Notes under the pieces: model-generated
The model's input: only the letters and a program-made list of their open reading frames with translations
Database searches by the model: none
What the model was told of the DNA's origin: nothing
Translations under genes and position numbers: made by a program
Assembly (NCBI GenBank): GCA_029941905.1
Contig: JAPYTQ010000010.1
Span: 75,152 to 139,151 of the forward strand
Reading direction: 5' to 3'
DNA from: JAHRVQ01 sp029941905
GTDB taxonomy: Bacteria > Pseudomonadota > Gammaproteobacteria > Pseudomonadales > Azotimanducaceae
Length of the DNA stretch: 64,000 nt
Shown here: piece by piece, positions 53,700 to 62,431 of the stretch
Layout: each line of letters opens with the position of its first letter
Numbering within the stretch: position 1 is the first letter of the stretch

Positions 53700-54368
53700 T
53701 CACTTTAGCGGCTTAGCTGTCGGGATCTTCAGATCAGAAAAATTGTGTATCTGTGCCAACCGATAGGCTGGGCGGCTTTTTATGTGTTGATGATAACCCG
53801 CCAGACTCTCAGGTATCCTCGCCCCCACAGCGCCACCCCAATCCAGCAGGATGGACATATGGATATCCAGTTCTGAAAAGCAAGAGCCCCAGAGGAAACT
53901 GCGACCCGCTATTTCATCCACGACAGAATCAATCATGCGTTCAAAATACTCGATAGATGAAGTCACGGCGTTTTCTGCCACCCCGTAGATCGCAGATAAA
54001 TCTTTGTGGCGTCTGACCACATAAAGCGAGGTCGCATCCAGTTCCATTAACATAAATGAAAGCCATTCGTCGTACCTTGCCTGACCTTCTGTTGAGGTTT
54101 GATAGTCGTCATGGGGCAGCTTGTCACAAATTCTTCGCAGATGACGCATGATCGCTGTGCTTTCTGTGAGCACCAGATCACCATCCACCAGGGTCGGTAT
54201 TTTTTGCTTGGGATTGAGTGTTGCGTATTCGTCAGATTGTGTTTCTCCGGTACGGGATTCAATTCGTCGGGTCTCATAGTCCAGGCCAAGTTCATGCAGC
54301 ATCCAGTGAACGCGGAAAGTCCGCGTGGTACCCACACCCCAGAGCGTTAATTTATTCATCTTATTCAT
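53700..54368 (-). CDS. Glutathione S-transferase family protein
   Basis: A 222-residue GST-fold protein. The thioredoxin-like N-terminal domain reads LTLWGVGTTRTFRVHWMLHELGLDYE, with NPKQKIPTLVDGDLVLTESTAIMRHL, including the cis-Pro and the E-S glutathione contact. The C-terminal domain is helical. Two ATGs (54368 and 54359) are possible. It converges on the P450 gene with 21 bases between stops. The substrate is unknown. Confidence 0.9.
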   Translation of the reverse strand: MNKMNKLTLWGVGTTRTFRVHWMLHELGLDYETRRIESRTGETQSDEYATLNPKQKIPTLVDGDLVLTESTAIMRHLRRICDKLPHDDYQTSTEGQARYDEWLSFMLMELDATSLYVVRRHKDLSAIYGVAENAVTSSIEYFERMIDSVVDEIAGRSFLWGSCFSELDIHMSILLDWGGAVGARIPESLAGYHQHIKSRPAYRLAQIHNFSDLKIPTAKPLK

Positions 54369-54450
54369 AACCTTATTCTCAACGCGGCATTGAATCCCAG
54401 CCTCTCAATGTGACATAGTTCACACCTCAAAATCAATCCAGGTAAGGCTT

Positions 54451-55638
54451 ATGCAAGCTCCCCAGGGCCCACTCACGGGATTCAAGGTTCTTGATCTGTC
54501 CGCTGTTTTATCAGGCCCACTGGCGACCTCAACACTCTGCGACCAGGGTGCCGAGGTGATCAAAGTAGAGTCCTTTCAGGGGGATATTGTGCGTTTTATG
54601 GGTGGTGGCGATAAAGGCATCACGCCCTCGTTTACCTCTGCCAACCGTGGCAAGAAGGCAATCTCAATTAACCTGAAAACCGAGGCTGGCGTCACCCTGC
54701 TGAAGAAAATATCGGCTGAGGTGGACGTATTCGTCCAGAACTTCAGGCCCGGTGCCATTGAGCGAATGGGCCTGGGTTATGAGGTGATCCGGCAAATTAA
54801 CCCGGGCATTGTCTACTGCTCCATTTCCGGCTTTGGCAGCAAAGGACCCTATTCCCACAAGCGAGTCTACGACCCTGTGATTCAATCCCTGTCAGGTCTG
54901 GCAGATATACAGCGGGACAGGGAGACCGGCCGGCCCAAAATGGTTCGCACGGTTATTCCTGATATGACGACCGCCATGACCGCGGCACAGGCCATCACCT
55001 CTGCGCTTTTATCCCGCGAGAGAACAGGCAAGGGGCAACATGTGACGCTGGCGATGATCGACTCGATGATCTCCCTCACCTGGTCGGAAGGTATGGCCGG
55101 TTACACGGTCATTGGGAACGAGGACAAGGTACCACCACAGCTCGCACCGGACCTGATTTACGAAACAACCGATGGGTACATTACCGCTGGCGCCATTTCA
55201 AACGCAGAATGGGAAGGCATGTGCAGAGCCCTGGACAGGGAAGCATGGCTGGATGATGACCGCTTTAACACACCAGGGGGTCGCGTTCGGAACAACACTA
55301 TCCGCCTCAACATGACCGCAGAAGTGCTGGCAACAAAACCCACAGCCCACTGGCTTAAAGTACTCGACGAACATGCCGTCCCCTCTGCACCCGTGTTAAC
55401 ACGCAAAGAGCTGTTAAGCCACGAACAAATCATTGCTAACGAGTTGATCGAGGAAATGGAACAACCCGGGCTCGGCAAAATCCGCCAACCTCGTCCGGCT
55501 GCTCGCTTTTCAGAGACACCGGCGAAGATCCAGGGAACCGCGCCCTACATTGGCGAGCACAGCAGGGAGATCATGACCCGGTTCGGATTCTCCGACACAG
55601 AGATCAAAGGGTTTTTTGCAGACGGCGTGGTCAGGTAA
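54451..55638 (+). CDS. Class III CoA-transferase (CaiB/BaiF family)
   Basis: A 395-residue CoA-transferase: GFKVLDLSAVLSGPLATSTLCDQGAEVIKVE at the start, FTSANRGKKAISINLKTEAG, FVQNFRPGAIERMGLGYEVI and YDPVIQSLSGL, where D141 is a candidate for the acyl-anhydride aspartate. It would activate an acid to its CoA ester using another acyl-CoA, feeding the neighbouring dehydrogenase pair. It is divergent from the GST gene. Confidence 0.92.
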   Translation: MQAPQGPLTGFKVLDLSAVLSGPLATSTLCDQGAEVIKVESFQGDIVRFMGGGDKGITPSFTSANRGKKAISINLKTEAGVTLLKKISAEVDVFVQNFRPGAIERMGLGYEVIRQINPGIVYCSISGFGSKGPYSHKRVYDPVIQSLSGLADIQRDRETGRPKMVRTVIPDMTTAMTAAQAITSALLSRERTGKGQHVTLAMIDSMISLTWSEGMAGYTVIGNEDKVPPQLAPDLIYETTDGYITAGAISNAEWEGMCRALDREAWLDDDRFNTPGGRVRNNTIRLNMTAEVLATKPTAHWLKVLDEHAVPSAPVLTRKELLSHEQIIANELIEEMEQPGLGKIRQPRPAARFSETPAKIQGTAPYIGEHSREIMTRFGFSDTEIKGFFADGVVR

Positions 55639-55659
55639 CCAGCGAAAATGAACGCAATG

Positions 55660-56406
55660 TCAGCAGACCATTCGCCGTAACATTGACTCCTGGCTGATCG
55701 TGCAGACCAACCGACCCTGTCGATCAAACACCTCACCTTCATTCATTCCGCGACTGTCTGCTACCGCCGTACTGCGTTGATCGAATAACGTCCATTGCGT
55801 CATATCACAGGACCGATGAAACCAGACACTATGATCCAGGCTGGTGAGCCGATGAGTCTGAAACGGGACACCATAGGGCAGGACAGAGTTAAACATCAGC
55901 GTACCGTCAGATAAGAAAGCCAATACACATTGCGCCATTTGTGCTGAAGTTTTTCCCTGGTGATTGGATTTCATCCAGCACTGCAATTTTGGCTCGCGAC
56001 CGGTTTTGAACGTCTGGGGTACAAAGGAATCCGAAATCATCAACATCCGGGCACGGTCCCCCCGCCATCATCGGCGGTTTAAACTGATTGCCCGATCTGG
56101 CTTGTGTGGCCGCAGTTCATCGGGATCAATGACATTGGGCATGGGCTTCTGATGCTCCTCACCTGCTCCCGGCAACTTAAAATTCGCCATCATCTGGAAC
56201 ACCCGCTTGCCTGACTGATACGCTGATATATTGCGGGTGTCTGAACCACGACCTTCACGCAACCGTTCAACCTGGTAGTGAATCGGCGTGCTCGGGTCAG
56301 CCGATGGCACCATAGCTCTCGGCCTGGCCTACAAAGCAGTCCACACCTCTTGTGTCATTGACATTAATTGCGGGAGAGCTAACTGGACAGGATCAATCTG
56401 ATTCAT
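55660..56406 (-). pseudogene. tesB: Decayed acyl-CoA thioesterase II (tesB-like)
   Basis: The remains of a TesB double-hotdog thioesterase. Reading leftward from ATG 56406: an N-terminal piece, a frameshift near 56350 after MTQE (VDCFVGQAESYGA continues in another frame), loss of roughly 45 codons including the usual VFGGQV segment, then PSADPSTPIHYQVERLREGRGSDTRNI in frame to a TGA at 56070-56068. The rest continues in the same frame, with LMFNSVLPYG, TSLDHSVWFHR and GRLVCTISQE. The missing first hotdog and two kinds of lesion make a functional protein unlikely. It lies downstream of the CoA-transferase gene on the other strand. Confidence 0.8.
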
Positions 56407-56500
56407 GACGTACTGGCAGGGTAAGTTTAGTTGAGCGGCATTTTAGTTGAATACGCCCCGAACGGTAGGGGGAGAATTGCGGGGTTACAAGTTGTGTGAA

Positions 56501-57475
56501 TCACAATGACGAAAAATCCAGATCCAGCACCGGTGCACCAGATTCAATTCGCTGCTGTCTGTCTCGCATGAATTTGACAGCAAACCAGTCCTGTAGATTG
56601 TTGACATCCATATGGGCATGTATCACCGCATACAAACTCAATTCACGGGCTTTCAAAAATAGTGGCATATGCTCCAGCAGAAATGCAGAGACAGGGAAGA
56701 CGCGGTCATAACCCTCGAAGAAGTGTTTCAGGAATGTGCTCGCCTCAGCATCACGGGCTGATTGGCTGTCTTCCATCCAGGGTTGCAGCACTGCACTGAA
56801 CATAATGGTTGCGACATCAAAGACAAACCACTGATAACAACAATCATCGAAGTCAAAGAACGTTAAACTGCCATCTTCCAGGAAGAAGTTTCCCGGATGG
56901 GCATCACAGTGAATCATACCGTAGGTGTCCTTGCTCGTCGCTAACTGCCCAATTCGCTTCAGGCAGTCGTCGGCCTGTTGTAATACACGCGATTCAGCAA
57001 CAGGTATTCGCGCCCTGAAATTCAGGTTTTCATCGGCTCGCCAATCCATGCGCCGATGCTCTGGATTGAAGTGTGTCGCTGCCAGGTGAAATTTCCCGAT
57101 GCATCGACCCCAGTGGCTGAACAGCTCAGGCCCCCAATCTGCCTCGGCGACAAGATCGCCCCTGGCCTGCTCAAACTGGCAGACGATAAATTCATCTATC
57201 TGTTTGGCGAAGCTGCCATCTTCAAACGCAATGGGATTGCACACCGATGCACCCTGCCCGGCCAGGTGGCGAATGAATTCCAATTCACCCAGTATCGACC
57301 CGCTGTCCCGGTGGCTCAGGTGTGTAATTCGTAAGATCGACTGCTTAGCCGGACGCGTGAAAACAAAGCTCTCAAATCCGCCAAGGTCTTCCAACTCATC
57401 GGGTTTAATTTTAATGGCGCTGAGGATTTCCTGCTTTGCGCGAGTTGTAAATGCATCCCTGGCAATCTGCTCCAT
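56501..57475 (-). CDS. Aminoglycoside phosphotransferase (APH)-family small-molecule kinase
   Basis: A 324-residue protein-kinase-like enzyme. The catalytic loop MIHCDAHPGNFFLED (H189, D191, N196) is followed by the metal-binding FFDFDDC (D208-D210). The family includes SrkA/YihE-like kinases, homoserine kinase type II and choline or antibiotic kinases. The sequence is not close enough to any resistance enzyme to call one. It is divergent from the third LLM oxidoreductase. A short GSH-independent catabolic role or a stress role are both open. Confidence 0.8.
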   Translation of the reverse strand: MEQIARDAFTTRAKQEILSAIKIKPDELEDLGGFESFVFTRPAKQSILRITHLSHRDSGSILGELEFIRHLAGQGASVCNPIAFEDGSFAKQIDEFIVCQFEQARGDLVAEADWGPELFSHWGRCIGKFHLAATHFNPEHRRMDWRADENLNFRARIPVAESRVLQQADDCLKRIGQLATSKDTYGMIHCDAHPGNFFLEDGSLTFFDFDDCCYQWFVFDVATIMFSAVLQPWMEDSQSARDAEASTFLKHFFEGYDRVFPVSAFLLEHMPLFLKARELSLYAVIHAHMDVNNLQDWFAVKFMRDRQQRIESGAPVLDLDFSSL

Positions 57476-57502
57476 ATTCAGGTAACTCTCTTAAAAAGCT
57501 CT

Positions 57503-57528
57503 CTCTACAAACTCTCCCTACAAACTCT
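57503..57528 (+). repeat. 2 x 13-bp tandem duplication in the spacer before the third LLM gene
   Basis: CTCTACAAACTCT is followed directly by CCCTACAAACTCT (12 of 13 match), just upstream of the APH-like gene start. A second near-duplication, ACAGCTTTGTCAAA then ACAGCTTTTGTTAAA, lies at 57613-57641 in the same spacer. Confidence 0.6.
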
Positions 57529-57677
57529 AAAAAAAGGATGCCAGCAAGGATGTGAAAAAAAGACGCTATGTTAGAATTTCTGCTTTCTTTGTCAACTATT
57601 GCTTTTGGCAATACAGCTTTGTCAAAACAGCTTTTGTTAAATATTGTCAGTACTCTAATGAAGAAGGAAGAACACAA

Positions 57678-58613
57678 ATGAGTTTGCAACTGGGTGTACA
57701 TGTTGGTCAACAAAATATGTCGATGGATGCCATGCGGGCGCTCTGGCGTAAACTTGACCAGGCTAAAATTGACTGGATATCTGCCTGGGATCATTTTTAC
57801 GAAGCACCCCCGGCGGGAGGCACCGTCGATCACTTTGAAGCGATGACGACATTAGGCGCACTCGCTGCAGAAACCACCCATGCGAGACTTGGCTGCCTGG
57901 TTTTTTATGTTGGCTACCGCAATCCCGCGAGCATCGCCAAAGCCGCTGCAACCCTGGATCATATTTCTGGTGGCCGGTTTGAACTGGGGTTGGGCGCAGG
58001 TTGGCATGAACAGGAAGCCCGGGCCTTTGGTTATGACTTTCCACCGGTTGGCAAACGTCTCGATATGCTGGACGAAGCGACGACGATTATCAAAAGCATG
58101 CTGAGACAGGAACGTACCACTTTTCACGGCAAATACTACCAGGTAGACGATGCTGCCAATTTGCCCCAGCCGGTCCAAAAGGAACTACCCATATGGATCG
58201 GTGGTCTGGGCGAAAAGAAAACCCTGAAGATAGTGGCCAAACACGCGGACGGGTGGAATGCCGCGTACACCAGCGTCGAGAATTTTACCCGCCTGAACAA
58301 GGTATTGGACAACTGGTGCGAGAAAATTGAGCGGAACCCATCGAGTATAAAAAGATCCGTCAATCTCACCTTTAACCTGGCTACCGATGCAAAAGGTGCG
58401 GAGAAGGAACTGCAAAACTTACGTGAATCCTGGGGACCTGTTGCTGCACGCATTGAGAGTGGTGCCTTGCTGGGCACCCCTGTCGATGCGATTGAGCGGA
58501 TCCGCGCTTACCAGGCCGCGGGGGCTGACCAGGTGAATATTGCCCTCAGAGCGCCGTGGAATGAAGCGGCTTTGGATGCCTATATTGGCGAGGTTATTCC
58601 TGCCCTGCGATGA
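57678..58613 (+). CDS. LLM class F420-/FMN-dependent oxidoreductase (third paralogue)
   Basis: A 311-residue luciferase-fold protein: LQLGVHVGQQNMSMDAMRALWRKLDQAKIDWISAWDHFYEAPP, LGCLVFYVGYRNPASIAKAAATLDHISGGRFELGLGAGWHEQEARAFG and LPIWIGGLGEKKTLKIVAKHADGWNAA. ATG 57678 is chosen because GAAGAAGGAAG precedes it; an open frame upstream to 57552 has no homology. It is divergent from the APH-like gene and upstream of the ferredoxin reductase. The substrate is unknown. Confidence 0.87.
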   Translation: MSLQLGVHVGQQNMSMDAMRALWRKLDQAKIDWISAWDHFYEAPPAGGTVDHFEAMTTLGALAAETTHARLGCLVFYVGYRNPASIAKAAATLDHISGGRFELGLGAGWHEQEARAFGYDFPPVGKRLDMLDEATTIIKSMLRQERTTFHGKYYQVDDAANLPQPVQKELPIWIGGLGEKKTLKIVAKHADGWNAAYTSVENFTRLNKVLDNWCEKIERNPSSIKRSVNLTFNLATDAKGAEKELQNLRESWGPVAARIESGALLGTPVDAIERIRAYQAAGADQVNIALRAPWNEAALDAYIGEVIPALR

Positions 58614-58630
58614 CTGCCGCTGCTTTTCAG

Positions 58631-60040
58631 TTAACGCTCAAGAACATTTAACATGTCTTTCACATTTGTGAATTTGACCCTGGGACGATCTGACACAACG
58701 CCTTTCTCAAGCTCCACCGAGTCTATCCGGGTCCAGTCCTGATAACTGATTGCATCAGGCTGACGCGCCTTGATCAGAGCGTCGATGACATCGGCACCTG
58801 GCTCACCCGGCGTCAGCACATTTCCATTTTGAAGATCCTCAACCATGCAGGCGACCGTCGCCTGGGCATCAGTTTTATTGGTGCCGATGACACCGGTGGG
58901 CCCTCGTTTGATCCAACCTGCGACATAAATTCCGCATTGAACCTCACCTTTGTCGTTGGTGACGCGACCGGATTCGTTGTAAACCGTGCCCCAGCTCTCG
59001 TTAAAGGGTATTTCGGGCAGAGGCACGCCGCGGTAACCCACTGATCGGAACACCAAACCAACTGGTATTGTTTCTGCCTGTTCCGTGGCCCGTGCCCTGA
59101 CAGAACCGTCACCTGCTTTATATGCCTCGTTCTTTACAATCCTGATCGCGCTGACCTTGCCATCTTCCCCGGCAATGATTTCGGTGGGCGAAACCAGAAA
59201 ACGGATGATGAGCTGCTTACCCTTGCCCCTGCCTTCACCTGCAGTTTGCCGGGTTGCAAATTCTTCGATTACCGCAACGTTCTTCGCCGTGTTCTTGTTG
59301 CCCAATGCCTCCATCTCTTCACGGCTGGCGGCATCGAGCCTGGCTTCTTCAGTGGACACGTTCACATCTGTGTCTTCCAACTCTCCCATTTCCTTGATTT
59401 CCGGCGGGGTAAATGCAGCCTGCGCGGGTCCCCGACGCCCGAGGATATAAACTGTTTTTATCTTGCTGGCTCTGAGCGCCTCGAGGGCGTAGTCCGCCAT
59501 ATCGGTATGTGCAAGTTCGTTATCTGTCTTACATAGAATCCTTGCAACATCTACTGCAACATTCCCCAGGCCGATAATAGCTGCACTTTCCTGGCTAAGA
59601 TCAAACTCATAGTCGACATAGTCCGGGTGACCGTTATACCAGGCCACAAAATCTGTCGCTGAGTGACTGCCACTGAGCGCCTCACCCGGTATGTTCAGAT
59701 TACGGTCAGCAGATGCACCGGAACAGAAGATAATCTGGTGATAGTGCTGTTTCAGGTCATCAAGGCTGAGGTGCTCGCCATAAGCGACATTGCCATAAAA
59801 ACGAAAATTCGCATTCTGGGCGCTCTTGTTATAAGCGCGGGTGACGGTTTTGTACTTTTGATGATCCGGCGCAACACCAGCACGAACCAGGCCAAAAGGA
59901 GTTGGCAGGCGCTCGAACATATCCATTTCAACGTTGAGGCCTTTCTGCTTGAGGAAATTGCTAACGGTGTAGAATCCAGCAGGTCCAGACCCAATGATAG
60001 CCACCCTGAGCGGCTGCCCTTCAGTACCAACTTCTGACAT
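58631..60040 (-). CDS. Ferredoxin/adrenodoxin-NADP+ reductase-like flavoprotein (FprA-type)
   Basis: A 469-residue pyridine nucleotide-disulfide fold reductase similar to FprA and adrenodoxin reductase. The FAD site is IIGSGPAGFYTV (G17, G19, G22); FGLVRAGVAPDHQKYKTV is the family signature; the NADP site reads IGLGNVAVDVARIL; the late GYRGVPLPEIPF and GWIKRGPTGVIGTNK segments also match. It could reduce a ferredoxin for the P450 at 52.5 kb. It closes the accessory region and is divergent from asmA. Confidence 0.93.
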   Translation of the reverse strand: MSEVGTEGQPLRVAIIGSGPAGFYTVSNFLKQKGLNVEMDMFERLPTPFGLVRAGVAPDHQKYKTVTRAYNKSAQNANFRFYGNVAYGEHLSLDDLKQHYHQIIFCSGASADRNLNIPGEALSGSHSATDFVAWYNGHPDYVDYEFDLSQESAAIIGLGNVAVDVARILCKTDNELAHTDMADYALEALRASKIKTVYILGRRGPAQAAFTPPEIKEMGELEDTDVNVSTEEARLDAASREEMEALGNKNTAKNVAVIEEFATRQTAGEGRGKGKQLIIRFLVSPTEIIAGEDGKVSAIRIVKNEAYKAGDGSVRARATEQAETIPVGLVFRSVGYRGVPLPEIPFNESWGTVYNESGRVTNDKGEVQCGIYVAGWIKRGPTGVIGTNKTDAQATVACMVEDLQNGNVLTPGEPGADVIDALIKARQPDAISYQDWTRIDSVELEKGVVSDRPRVKFTNVKDMLNVLER

Positions 60041-60230
60041 GGATTCATAGCTCCTACGTTTTCACGAGCGGAAGATTATCACTTTCCCAACGTAAATAAA
60101 GGTGTATTTAGCTGTCTCATCAAGCCGTATTCACAACTTGCTGCCCAGCTACATTTGCCCGTGTCCCGGCTATAGCGCGCCGACTCCCGGAACTGGCATA
60201 ATACCGCCTTCAATCCCGTAGACAGCTAGT

Positions 60231-62417
60231 ATGTCGAGACTCTTCAAAATTATTGCCGTCCTGGTAGCCTTGCCTGTTCTCGGCGTCATTTCGTTACTGT
60301 TGATTCTGGATAACCCCACCGTTTACCAGGAACCCATTGGCGACGCCTTCAGGCAGAAAACGGGCCTGGAACTTAACTTCAATGGGGATATTCAATGGCG
60401 TTTCTTTCCACCACTTGCCATTAACATCAATGAGATCGAAATAAAATCACCAGATTCTGACACGCCGCTGGCGAGCCTTAATTCGGCAAGCATCGACCTT
60501 AAGCTGATTCCAATTATTCTGGAAGGCAAGATCGTGATTGAAGCTATCGAGATCGACGGTGTGGATTTAAATGCCGTTGTTTCCGAGCAGGGTATTGGCA
60601 ACTGGGAAAGACCAGATACCGCCGATTCACCACCACTTGCTCTACCATCAAATTCGGCACCCGCAGCCGAAACCGAATCCGAAACCGAACCCGACAGTCA
60701 GGACCTTAACCTGGACATCAGTGCATTCACCCTGACCAACGCTCATATTGACTATCAGGACCTGTCGGCAAAAACCCATATGATGCTCAATATTGACAAA
60801 TTATCGACGGGACAGTTAAGTCCGGGACAACTCACGGAACTAAACACGATATTCAGTTTTGAAGATAAAATAGAAAAACTCAGCGCGAAAACTCAAATTG
60901 ATGGGTCATTCAAGGTGAGTGACAACCTGGTACAGCTAACCCTTGAAAACTTTGTGGTTGATGCCACCATCCTGCAGCAGGATCAAGTGGAAGTTGCTGC
61001 CACAATTAAAATCAATGCAGAAATCGATAGCGATAAAGCCACCGCCAGCTTTAGTAATTCAAGCATTAACGTCGCGGATCTGGTAATTCTACTGACCCTG
61101 AAAGCCAACAATATATTCACCATACCTGGCCTGCGGGGTAACATATCCATCCCGGCTTTTGATGCGAAAAAGCTCGCAAAAGAGATGGCCATTGAGATAC
61201 CGGCCACCTCGAATCCTGACGCATTAACCAGTGTGAGTGTCACGACGGATATTACCGGCACCACAGACCAGATGGTGTTCAGCAACATCACCGCGACCCT
61301 CGACCGTAGCACCATCACAGGCAAAGCGACCATAACCCTGGAACCCGAGTCCGCGCTGGAATTCAGCCTGGCAATGGACGCCATCAACGCCACGGGCTAT
61401 CTCGAACCTGATGTCTCTACCTCGGCTGTAGCGGTTGTTGAAAAAACACCAGCATCGGCGCAAGCAGCCAACGACACGACTACCGCCATCAATATTCCCG
61501 ACAGCGAAGTCATCCCCATTGAACTGCTCAACGAACTGGCACTGCAGGGTACATTCACACTCGCTGAACTGCAGTACGATGAATATCTGCTACACGACAT
61601 TACTGTGGGCATGAACAACAAAAACCAGACATTGACACTGGCTAGCCGTGCTGTCGGTTATGACGGCCAGTTGGGACTCGACCTTCACCTGAAACCACTG
61701 GCCCCGGGACAGAACCCAACCGGGCGTATTCAACTCACGATTGCTGACATTGACATCACTAAACTCATCGACTCTGACTCTGTTACCGGTGCAATCAATA
61801 TGGATTCTACTCTGACGTTTAGCGGTGACATGATGAGCGAGATCCTTTCCAGCCTGGATGGTAAAAGCGACTACACCATCAAAGATGGCACGCTGGATGT
61901 AACCAACATCAAGCAGGTTGTTGGCGTAATTGATTCCCTTCGGGGTAAGACGTCGAGCGTTGGCCAGTGGCCCGAAATGCTGCCATTCAAGTTCCTGACC
62001 GGTTACCATCAAATTAGCCAGGGCATTGAGGAAAACCAGCTGTTTTCCTTTGCGATGGAGAATATGGAAGTCAACGGCAAAGGTGGCATGGACTACTTCG
62101 CCAATTCAATCGACTTTGATATTCAGGCCACATTCAAAGAAGGTATTGGACAATTTTCGGTTAGCCCGAACCTGGCGGGTGTCGATTGGCCAATGAACTG
62201 CAAGGGTTCATTGGACGCTTCATTTTCAGATCTTTGCAAGCCCGACAAAGCGGCCATCACTGGCGTTGTAAAAGATATTGCCGAGCAAGAGCTGAAACGA
62301 AAAGGCAAGGAGCTGACCCGCAAGGAACAGGAAAAACTTGAGAAAAAAATAGAAGAACACGTGCCTGAAGAATTCAAGGAAACGGCCAAGAAACTGCTCA
62401 AAGGCCTGTTCGATTGA
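60231..62417 (+). CDS. AsmA-family envelope protein
   Basis: A 728-residue inner-membrane-anchored periplasmic protein. One N-terminal membrane helix (about 5-27) is followed by the AsmA start (VYQEPIGDAFRQKTGLELNFNGDIQWRFFPPLAININEIEIKSPD) and a long repetitive beta region of the kind now associated with lipid bridging between membranes. The late segment LTFSGDMMSEILSSLDGKSDYTIKDGTLDVTNI is typical of the C-terminal AsmA domain. It is followed after 14 bases by mutY, as in Pseudomonas. Confidence 0.9.
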   Translation: MSRLFKIIAVLVALPVLGVISLLLILDNPTVYQEPIGDAFRQKTGLELNFNGDIQWRFFPPLAININEIEIKSPDSDTPLASLNSASIDLKLIPIILEGKIVIEAIEIDGVDLNAVVSEQGIGNWERPDTADSPPLALPSNSAPAAETESETEPDSQDLNLDISAFTLTNAHIDYQDLSAKTHMMLNIDKLSTGQLSPGQLTELNTIFSFEDKIEKLSAKTQIDGSFKVSDNLVQLTLENFVVDATILQQDQVEVAATIKINAEIDSDKATASFSNSSINVADLVILLTLKANNIFTIPGLRGNISIPAFDAKKLAKEMAIEIPATSNPDALTSVSVTTDITGTTDQMVFSNITATLDRSTITGKATITLEPESALEFSLAMDAINATGYLEPDVSTSAVAVVEKTPASAQAANDTTTAINIPDSEVIPIELLNELALQGTFTLAELQYDEYLLHDITVGMNNKNQTLTLASRAVGYDGQLGLDLHLKPLAPGQNPTGRIQLTIADIDITKLIDSDSVTGAINMDSTLTFSGDMMSEILSSLDGKSDYTIKDGTLDVTNIKQVVGVIDSLRGKTSSVGQWPEMLPFKFLTGYHQISQGIEENQLFSFAMENMEVNGKGGMDYFANSIDFDIQATFKEGIGQFSVSPNLAGVDWPMNCKGSLDASFSDLCKPDKAAITGVVKDIAEQELKRKGKELTRKEQEKLEKKIEEHVPEEFKETAKKLLKGLFD

Positions 62418-62431
62418 TGGTTTTTTAATTA

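Noticed and set aside
55964..56152. A small plus-strand gene in the tesB remnant
   Set aside because: It is antisense to the TesB-like segments and has no family match.
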